Shown here one piece after another: positions 6,556 to 12,160 of a DNA stretch of 12,160 bases (position 1 is the first letter of the stretch; each line of letters begins with the position of its first letter). The notes under the pieces are model-generated. The model worked only from the letters and a program-made list of their open reading frames with translations. It ran no database searches and was not told the DNA's origin. The stretch comes from an uncultured Bacilli bacterium. Its GTDB lineage: Bacteria; Bacillota_I; Bacilli_A; RFN20; CAG-826. A program made the translations under genes and the position numbers. Location of the stretch: positions 1 through 12,160 of the forward strand of contig CAKPAV010000018.1 in the NCBI GenBank assembly GCA_934133115.1. The letters run 5' to 3'.

Positions 6556-9500
6556 ATGAAAAATGTTATCAAATTCTTATTTTTATTAAGTATTGTTCCT
6601 GGCTTATTTAACGCTAAAGAAAATACTCAACAAACTCCAAAGGGATATGTGCTTAATTCTCAAAGTTCAGTTTCTTCTAAATACGGAAGAATTCATACTG
6701 ATAAACAAATCAATTTTGCTGATAAAACAAGTGCTGACCCTGTTAAAAAATTAAGGCAAGCATCTTTACCATCTTCTTATAGTGCCGTAGACGCAGGATA
6801 CATTACTTCTGTTAAAAATCAAAATCCTTATGGAACTTGTTGGGCTTTTGCGGCAAGCGCAGCAAGTGAAGCTAGTTTAATCAAAAATAATGGGTTTGAT
6901 AAAAATTCTATTAATTTATCAGAATTACATTTAGCATATTTTACATATAACAATTCTTATGATGAATTAGGATTATTATCTGGTGACTCTTTTACCATCA
7001 CTAGTGACTCATATTTGGAATATGGAGGAATAAACTATAATTCCATGCTTTCTTATGCTCGTTGGACTGGTCCAGCGGATGAAGGAAAAAACACTAAATA
7101 TTCATATAGTAATGCTAATAAAAGTTTTAAAGCAGCTTCAACTAGTGATGCTTATAGTCTAACCGAAGCTCATTTAAAAAATTGTTATATTATTGATACT
7201 AGTGATATATCTTTAATGAAACAAATGATTTTAGAATATGGCGCAGGAGATTTTGGCTATTACCATGATGAAAACGATCGTTATTTTAACGATACCTATG
7301 ATTCTTATTGCTACGTTCAGTCAGTTGATACTTGTAGCAATAGATTCAATTGGGCTAATCATGAAGTAACAGTTGTTGGCTGGGATGATAATTTTTCAAG
7401 AACAAAATTCTCTTCTAATTCTCGCCCAACTAATAATGGTGCATGGCTTGTCAAAAATAGTTGGGGACCAGGCTGGGGAGACAAAGGATATTTCTGGCTT
7501 TCTTATGAAGATTCATCAACAATTGCCGAACCAACTGCTTTTTATTCTTTCGATTCTAAAGATCACTATGAAAAAAATTATCAATATGATGGAACAAGTG
7601 ATTTCTATGCTGAATATAGTGATAACGAAGACAAAGGCGGTTATACTGGCGGAGGATACATGGCTAATGTATTTACTGCTCAAGAAAATGAAAATGTTGG
7701 TGCAGTAACATTTGTTAGTTTTGATGAAAATATAAAATATGAAATCTCGGTTTATGATAATGTTAACAACACTCCGACTTCTGGCAAATTAGTTAGTCAA
7801 AAAAGCGGTGTTGAAACATATGCTGGATTTCATACCATTGAATTAGATACTATTCCTGCTATTAATAAAGGTAGTAAATTTGCTGTTGTTGTTCGTTTAA
7901 CTAGTTCCTCAAATGCTTCTGATTCAATCACATTAGCTTGTGATGAAAGTTACGATGACACACAAAATGGTATAAAAACTGTGAATTCTGCTTCTAGTGG
8001 ACAAAGCTATTTTTCCACAAATGGAACATCATGGACTGATGTTAGTGCAAATAAAAAAATTAATTTCCGAGTTAAAGCCTTAACTACTGGAGAAATTGTT
8101 GATTTAGAAAATATTAGTTTTGACGAATCTTCGATTGGTTTAGCTGTTGGTGATACATATACACTTACTCCTACTTTTACTCCATCTAATGCATCAAATA
8201 AAAATATAAATTGGTCATCAAGTGATACAAATGTTGCTACCGTTAATAATGGCGTAATTACTGCTTTAAATAAAGGAACAACAGTTATTACCGCAACAAG
8301 CAAGGAAAATAGTTCCATTAAAGCCACTATTGAAGTTAATGTAAAAGGTATAAATAGTATTTCTATCTCTGGCACAGCTAATAAAAATATTTATAACCAA
8401 GGCGATACATTTAATCCTGCTGGATTAACAGTCACAGCAACATACACTGATGGCACTACTGGAATAATCGATAACAATAAATGTGAATGGCTAGATAGTA
8501 ATACTTCGAGTGAACACTTATCAATTGGAACTACATCAGTAATTTGTAAAATCGGAAGCGCTAGTGCTACTTACTCTGGAATTACTGTTAATGAAGTTAA
8601 AACTTATCAACTAGTTAAAGATGTATCTTCATTAAATGTGGGTGACAAAGTTGTTATCGCTCAAAATTCTAAAGGTGTTGTCGCAAGTAATCTTAATAAT
8701 ACTTATTTAAATGCTTCCAATACATCATTCTCAAACAACAAAAACGAAATAACCACATTACCTAGTGATGCATCAATTTATACAGTTGGCAAAAATGGTA
8801 ATTACTATACATTTACTAATAGTAACAATCAAAAATTGGGATCAACAGGTGCTAAAAATTTATCGTTTAATAGGGGTAGTATTAATTGGTCAATTAGCAT
8901 TTCTGATAACTTAGCTAATATTCAAAATGCTACAAGTAGTTATGGACGCATTTTATACAATAGCCCTAACACAAGATTTACCACTTATACTTCTAATACA
9001 AGTACAAGTATGCTTCTCCCTCAATTATATCGTTTACCAACTGGAAGCATTGATGTTAGCGATATATCAGTAAGTGTAGATAAAACCACTTTAGATATTA
9101 ACGAATCAACTTCTTTAAAAGTAACATTTACTCCCGCTAACGCATTAAACAAAAATGTTTCAGTTACTTCTAATAACGACAATATTGTTACTATTGATGG
9201 ATTAAAAGTCACTGGTAAAAATAGAGGAGAAACAACATTAACTATTACTTCTATTGCTAATCCTAGTATTTCTAAACAAATAAATATTAAGGTATATAGT
9301 TCAACTTTAGCTAACAAAGTAAAACAAGCAATTGAAAATGCTAGAAACGAATTTAGTGTTACAAGAGAAAATGTTCGCGATTTATCAAACATTAATACAA
9401 AAATAGAAAATGCTAAAACTCTTTCTTTATCATTGTTTGATGAAGAAAAAGCTTTAATTAATAACGAAATCAATATTTTATCTTCTTTAGAAAGCGCCTA

Positions 9501-9822
9501 TAATTACTTAAATGATTTATGGTATAAAGAAGAAAATATGGATACAAATAGCATTAGCAAAGAAAACGCTCAAGAATTAGTGGATGCTTATAACAATCTT
9601 GATGAAAGCACTAAAACTATTCTAAAGGCTGCATATTGTGCTAAAAATAATAGTGAAGAATCACCTAACATTGAAGATACTATTAACAATATATCTAAGC
9701 AATTTACAAATAATAATAATAGCAATTATACTTTAATTATTGTTTTAGTTAGTATTGGCGCTATAGTAGTTATCGCTGGTGCTGTTGTTATTTTATTAAA
9801 AAAGAAAAAGCACATTGCTTAA
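6556..9822 (+). CDS. Secreted, membrane-anchored C1A (papain-like) cysteine peptidase with lectin-like and Ig-like domains
   Basis: This protein of about 1088 residues opens with a signal peptide (1-20, ending FNA). After a short pro-region, the C1A catalytic domain spans about 72-330: oxyanion Gln89 and nucleophile Cys95 (NQNPYGTCWAF), His269 (NHEVTVVGW), and Asn301 (WLVKNSWGPGWG). All catalytic residues are present. A lectin-like domain typical of this peptidase branch follows (about 345-508), then a group 2 bacterial Ig-like domain (515-596), a group 3 Ig-like domain (600-678), a domain starting YQLVKDVSSLNVGDKVVIA (683-826) of the kind attached to many gut surface proteins, a second group 2 Ig-like domain (832-914), an alpha-helical stalk (915-1050), one membrane helix (about 1057-1080) and a KKKKHIA tail. 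There is no LPXTG motif, so anchoring is by the helix. It probably degrades or binds host or neighbour glycoproteins outside the cell. It is transcribed alone and ends at an intrinsic terminator. Domain limits are approximate. Confidence 0.92.
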   Translation: MKNVIKFLFLLSIVPGLFNAKENTQQTPKGYVLNSQSSVSSKYGRIHTDKQINFADKTSADPVKKLRQASLPSSYSAVDAGYITSVKNQNPYGTCWAFAASAASEASLIKNNGFDKNSINLSELHLAYFTYNNSYDELGLLSGDSFTITSDSYLEYGGINYNSMLSYARWTGPADEGKNTKYSYSNANKSFKAASTSDAYSLTEAHLKNCYIIDTSDISLMKQMILEYGAGDFGYYHDENDRYFNDTYDSYCYVQSVDTCSNRFNWANHEVTVVGWDDNFSRTKFSSNSRPTNNGAWLVKNSWGPGWGDKGYFWLSYEDSSTIAEPTAFYSFDSKDHYEKNYQYDGTSDFYAEYSDNEDKGGYTGGGYMANVFTAQENENVGAVTFVSFDENIKYEISVYDNVNNTPTSGKLVSQKSGVETYAGFHTIELDTIPAINKGSKFAVVVRLTSSSNASDSITLACDESYDDTQNGIKTVNSASSGQSYFSTNGTSWTDVSANKKINFRVKALTTGEIVDLENISFDESSIGLAVGDTYTLTPTFTPSNASNKNINWSSSDTNVATVNNGVITALNKGTTVITATSKENSSIKATIEVNVKGINSISISGTANKNIYNQGDTFNPAGLTVTATYTDGTTGIIDNNKCEWLDSNTSSEHLSIGTTSVICKIGSASATYSGITVNEVKTYQLVKDVSSLNVGDKVVIAQNSKGVVASNLNNTYLNASNTSFSNNKNEITTLPSDASIYTVGKNGNYYTFTNSNNQKLGSTGAKNLSFNRGSINWSISISDNLANIQNATSSYGRILYNSPNTRFTTYTSNTSTSMLLPQLYRLPTGSIDVSDISVSVDKTTLDINESTSLKVTFTPANALNKNVSVTSNNDNIVTIDGLKVTGKNRGETTLTITSIANPSISKQINIKVYSSTLANKVKQAIENARNEFSVTRENVRDLSNINTKIENAKTLSLSLFDEEKALINNEINILSSLESAYNYLNDLWYKEENMDTNSISKENAQELVDAYNNLDESTKTILKAAYCAKNNSEESPNIEDTINNISKQFTNNNNSNYTLIIVLVSIGAIVVIAGAVVILLKKKKHIA

Positions 9823-9832
9823 TTAAAACTTT

Positions 9833-9864
9833 ACGGGATCACTAATTGTGGTTCCGTTTTTTTT
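9833..9864 (+). terminator. Intrinsic terminator after the peptidase gene
   Basis: A 10-bp stem, ACGGGATCAC (9833-9842) with GTGGTTCCGT (9848-9857), contains two G-T pairs and a TAATT loop. It runs directly into eight T (9857-9864), eleven bases after the stop codon. It insulates the downstream flavodiiron gene. Confidence 0.9.
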
Positions 9865-9871
9865 AAGCATT

Positions 9872-9893
9872 TTTATTAATAGCTTTATTAATA
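9872..9893. repeat. Tandem 10-bp direct repeat upstream of the flavodiiron gene
   Basis: TTTATTAATA occurs twice (9872-9881 and 9884-9893) separated by GC, giving a 12-base step. Each copy contains the palindrome TATTAATA. The first copy covers the -35 position of the promoter. It may be a regulator or UP-element-like site, or chance in AT-rich DNA. Confidence 0.4.
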
Positions 9894-9895
9894 AA

Positions 9896-9929
9896 TGTTA
9901 TAATAATTTTATAAATAATTTTAAAGGAG
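9896..9929 (+). promoter_or_regulatory. Promoter and Shine-Dalgarno of the flavodiiron protein gene
   Basis: TGTTATAAT (9896-9904) is a perfect extended -10; the -35 (TTAATA, 9876-9881) is weak. Transcription would start near 9911. AAAGGAGA, with its AGGAG core at 9925-9929, is a strong ribosome site nine bases before ATG 9939. Confidence 0.7.
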
Positions 9930-9938
9930 AAATTTAAA

Positions 9939-11093
9939 ATGTTAATTAATAAAGATACTTATTATGTGGGAGTAAATGATCACAATATTGATTTATTTGA
10001 AGGACAATATGTCGTTAAAAATGGAATTAGTTATAATTCTTATATTATCATGGATGAAAAGATTGTTATTATGGACACAGTCGATAAAAACTTTGCTTCT
10101 ACTTGGATTGAAAATATAAAGAATGTTTTAAAAGATAAAACACCTGATTACCTAGTGGTGCAACACATGGAACCAGATCATTCCGCAAATATCATGGAAT
10201 TAGTGAAATTATATCCTAATATTACGATTATTGGAAATGCTAAAACATTTGTAATGATTAAGCAATTCTTTAATAAAGACATTTCTAATACATTAGTTGT
10301 TAAAGATGGAGAAGAATTAAATATTGGAAAGCATACTTTAAAATTTATTTTTGCTCCAATGGTTCATTGGCCAGAAGTAATGGTAACATATGATTCTTAC
10401 ACAAAAATATTATTTACCGCAGATGGATTTGGTAAATTTGGTGCAATAGATGTTGAAGAAGATTGGGCCGATGAAGCAAGAAGATATTATATTGGTATTG
10501 TCGGTAAATATGGCTTACAAGTACAAATGTTATTAAAAAAAGCTGCTAGTTTAGATATTGAGATGATTTGTCCTTTACATGGTCCAGTATTAAAAGACAA
10601 TCTTAGTTACTATTTAGGCTTATACAACACTTGGTCAAGTTATACTCCAGAAGATAATGATGTTTTTATTGCTTATAATTCTATTTATGGAAACACTAAA
10701 AATGCTGTTAATAGACTTATAGAATTATTAAACGTAGCAGGCATTAAAGCAAAAGCAAAAGATCTAGCGCGCACTGATTTATCTTACGATATTTCAGAAG
10801 CTTTTAAACATAAAACATTAGTAATTGCTACACCAACATATAATAATGGGTTGTTTCCATTTACTAAGACATTTATTGATGGATTATTAGAAAGAAATTT
10901 TCAAAATCATAATATTGCCATTATTGAAAATGGTTCTTGGGCTCCAATGGCCGCAAAACTTATTAAAGATGCTTTTGCTAATTCTAAAAATATAACATTT
11001 ATTGAACCAATTGTTACTATTAAATCTAGTTTAAATGAAGAAAGTACCGCAAAACTATGTTCTTTAGTGGATGCTTTAAAAGAAATCAAATAG
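9939..11093 (+). CDS. Flavodiiron protein (FprA-family A-type flavoprotein)
   Basis: The 384-residue length is that of the class A family. The N-terminal metallo-beta-lactamase domain (1-240) keeps the whole diiron ligand set: H76-x-E78-x-D80-H81 (QHMEPDHS), H143 (MVHWPE), D162 (FTADGFG) and H214 (CPLHGP). The C-terminal flavodoxin domain (242-380) carries the FMN phosphate loop NSIYGNTKN (247-255) and the isoalloxazine-contacting TPTYNNGLFP (298-307). Such cytoplasmic enzymes reduce oxygen to water and/or nitric oxide to nitrous oxide, protecting anaerobes. Electrons normally arrive through rubredoxin, and no rubredoxin domain or gene is present here. It is a single-gene unit between two terminators, with its own promoter and a strong AGGAG. 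Which of oxygen or NO it prefers cannot be read from the sequence. Confidence 0.97.
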   Translation: MLINKDTYYVGVNDHNIDLFEGQYVVKNGISYNSYIIMDEKIVIMDTVDKNFASTWIENIKNVLKDKTPDYLVVQHMEPDHSANIMELVKLYPNITIIGNAKTFVMIKQFFNKDISNTLVVKDGEELNIGKHTLKFIFAPMVHWPEVMVTYDSYTKILFTADGFGKFGAIDVEEDWADEARRYYIGIVGKYGLQVQMLLKKAASLDIEMICPLHGPVLKDNLSYYLGLYNTWSSYTPEDNDVFIAYNSIYGNTKNAVNRLIELLNVAGIKAKAKDLARTDLSYDISEAFKHKTLVIATPTYNNGLFPFTKTFIDGLLERNFQNHNIAIIENGSWAPMAAKLIKDAFANSKNITFIEPIVTIKSSLNEESTAKLCSLVDALKEIK

Positions 11094-11094
11094 C

Positions 11095-11124
11095 AAAAAA
11101 GCCATGTTTGTAGCATGGCTTTTT
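11095..11124. terminator. Bidirectional intrinsic terminator between convergent genes
   Basis: GCCATG (11101-11106) pairs with CATGGC (11114-11119) around a 7-base loop. Six A precede the stem and five T follow it, so U-tracts form on both strands. It begins one base after the flavodiiron stop codon and lies 27 bases beyond the aldolase stop, serving both units. Confidence 0.9.
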
Positions 11125-11151
11125 GTGTGTTTTAAATAGAATAAATAATTC

Positions 11152-11988
11152 TTATCTATTAAATATTTTAAGAGCGCGTATAACATCTTCTTTCATTTTA
11201 CTTGTAGCATATGATGCTAATTCGTGATAGAAAGTAATATCTTTTTTTAATATTTCTCTAGCGGCATAAACACCCTCTCTAGACATATAAGAATAATAAT
11301 TAATCTTTCTTACGCCACACTTAATAGCTTTCACATAGTCTTCACTAGATACGCCAGATCCACCATGCATTACTAATGGTAAATTGCATAATGTATTAAT
11401 TTTTTGAATTCGATCAAAATCTAATTCTGGCTTAACTTTATATATTCCATGAGCGGTTCCAAAAGAGCACGCTAAAGCATCAATATTTGTATCATCAACA
11501 AACTTTTTAGCTAAATCTGGATCAGTATACATTTCTTCTTTAGTTAATGGTTTTTGATTTCCTGCTTCTCTTCCACCTAATACACCTATTTCTGCTTCCA
11601 CTGATATATTTTTCGGATGTGCTAAACGAACAGCTTCTTTAGTCATTTTAACGTTTTCATCATATGGCAAGCTAGAAGCATCCAGCATAACTGATGTAAA
11701 ACCAATATCAATAGCTCTTTTTAAATAATCTAAATCTTCACAATGATCTAAATGTACGCATACTGGTACTTTAGCTCTTTTAGCCATTAAAAGCATAATT
11801 GGTCCAACAATATCAAGCGGCGCATATTCTTCATGACATTGAGCATGCATAATAATAACAGGGACATTAAGTTCTTCCGCCGCCGAAATTACTGCAATCA
11901 TATTTTCTAAATTTGGAGTATTAAATGATCCTATTGCACAATTTTTTTCTTCTGCAATTTTTAATACATATTCTAAGTTAACTAACAT
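11152..11988 (-). CDS. Class II (zinc) ketose-bisphosphate aldolase
   Basis: The 278-residue protein matches the short class II aldolases (FbaA/GatY/KbaY type), which cleave fructose- or tagatose-1,6-bisphosphate to dihydroxyacetone phosphate and an aldehyde. Visible residues are HLDHCED (79-85) with catalytic D81 and zinc ligand H82, VEAEIG (130-135), zinc ligands H180 (TAHG) and H208 (MHGGSG, also phosphate-binding S211), and the terminal KIN at 228-230. The usual KINVxTD/E is KINYYSY here, so the second phosphate contact differs and the substrate may not be classical fructose-bisphosphate. AGGAG (11998-12002) lies nine bases before the ATG and one base from the upstream DUF4432 stop, so the two genes are one operon, probably for use of a specific sugar rather than central glycolysis. 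Class is certain; substrate is not. Confidence 0.93.
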   Translation of the reverse strand: MLVNLEYVLKIAEEKNCAIGSFNTPNLENMIAVISAAEELNVPVIIMHAQCHEEYAPLDIVGPIMLLMAKRAKVPVCVHLDHCEDLDYLKRAIDIGFTSVMLDASSLPYDENVKMTKEAVRLAHPKNISVEAEIGVLGGREAGNQKPLTKEEMYTDPDLAKKFVDDTNIDALACSFGTAHGIYKVKPELDFDRIQKINTLCNLPLVMHGGSGVSSEDYVKAIKCGVRKINYYSYMSREGVYAAREILKKDITFYHELASYATSKMKEDVIRALKIFNR

Positions 11989-12003
11989 TTTTTTCTTCTC
12001 CTT

Positions 12004-12160
12004 TTATTTTTCAAAAAAGCGTACTTTTACGCAATATTTTTTAATTTCATTTGGTTTTATTTCTTCTAATAATCCTTTACTTCGCATTACATTTCTTCCA
12101 TCAGGAGTGCAATTGCCTGGTTCTACGCCAAGGACATAATCTCTAATACCTAGCATCTTC
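12004..12160 (-). CDS. DUF4432 / aldose 1-epimerase-like protein, C-terminal fragment cut by the window edge
   Basis: The minus-strand frame open to the right edge gives 51 residues ending at TAA 12004-12006. It contains MLGIRDYVLGVEPGNCTPDGR, matched in short blocks: DYVLGVEP and GNCTPDGR correspond to the conserved C-terminal strand of DUF4432 proteins, a branch of the galactose mutarotase fold, followed by a GLLEEIKPNE turn and a last strand. These proteins are thought to act on sugars, but their reaction is not settled. The gene immediately precedes the aldolase, with the aldolase ribosome site one base after this stop. The N-terminal part is not in the window. Family is likely from the motif; no more can be said. 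Confidence 0.75.
   Translation of the reverse strand, partial: KMLGIRDYVLGVEPGNCTPDGRNVMRSKGLLEEIKPNEIKKYCVKVRFFEK

Noticed and set aside
8007..8375. Minus-strand open frame of 122 codons inside the peptidase gene
   Set aside because: It is an antisense shadow of the Ig-like repeat region with no promoter or ribosome site; the same applies to minus frames at 9021-9473, 2405-2587 and 10907-11116 and to the plus frame at 7373-7708.

Overview
The window looks like a chromosomal piece of a low-GC, anaerobic, gut-type Firmicute (Bacilli/Erysipelotrichia-like). The reasons are very AT-rich DNA, Gram-positive Shine-Dalgarno sites, a YfhO-family membrane protein, a flavodiiron protein typical of anaerobes, and a surface papain-like peptidase with bacterial Ig-like domains. 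Tryptophan is written TGG throughout, so the genetic code is the standard bacterial one. I found no tRNA, rRNA, CRISPR array, transposase or phage gene. I did not find a convincing complete new system. The least ordinary parts are a decayed sugar-nucleotide dehydrogenase, a three-gene operon holding two uncharacterised methyltransferase-fold proteins, and symmetric operator-like sites sitting on promoters.

Layout. Positions 1-1070 (minus strand) hold an unrecognised small acidic protein, followed 14 bases later by a UDP-glucose/UDP-ManNAc dehydrogenase-like gene that is frameshifted, internally shortened and stripped of key residues; it runs off the left edge. A divergent promoter region (1071-1220) with two palindromes leads into a 933-residue YfhO-family membrane protein on the plus strand (1221-4022). 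Its stop codon interlocks with the stop of a convergent minus-strand operon (6377-4019): low-molecular-weight tyrosine phosphatase, a spermidine-synthase-like protein, and a class I methyltransferase, with gaps of 9 and 1 bases.

A second divergent region (6378-6555) separates that operon from a large plus-strand gene for a secreted, membrane-anchored C1A cysteine peptidase (6556-9822), which ends at a strong intrinsic terminator. Next comes a single-gene unit for a flavodiiron protein (9939-11093). A bidirectional terminator separates it from a convergent sugar-metabolism operon (12160-11152) coding for the tail of an aldose-epimerase-like DUF4432 protein and a class II ketose-bisphosphate aldolase.

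The units appear functionally separate: envelope glycosylation (YfhO), phosphatase and methyltransferase functions of unknown target, extracellular proteolysis or adhesion, oxygen/NO detoxification, and sugar catabolism. Shared features are AT-rich promoters with TATAAT-like -10 boxes (three of the extended TGn type), mostly very short predicted 5' leaders, and GGTG-type Shine-Dalgarno sites.
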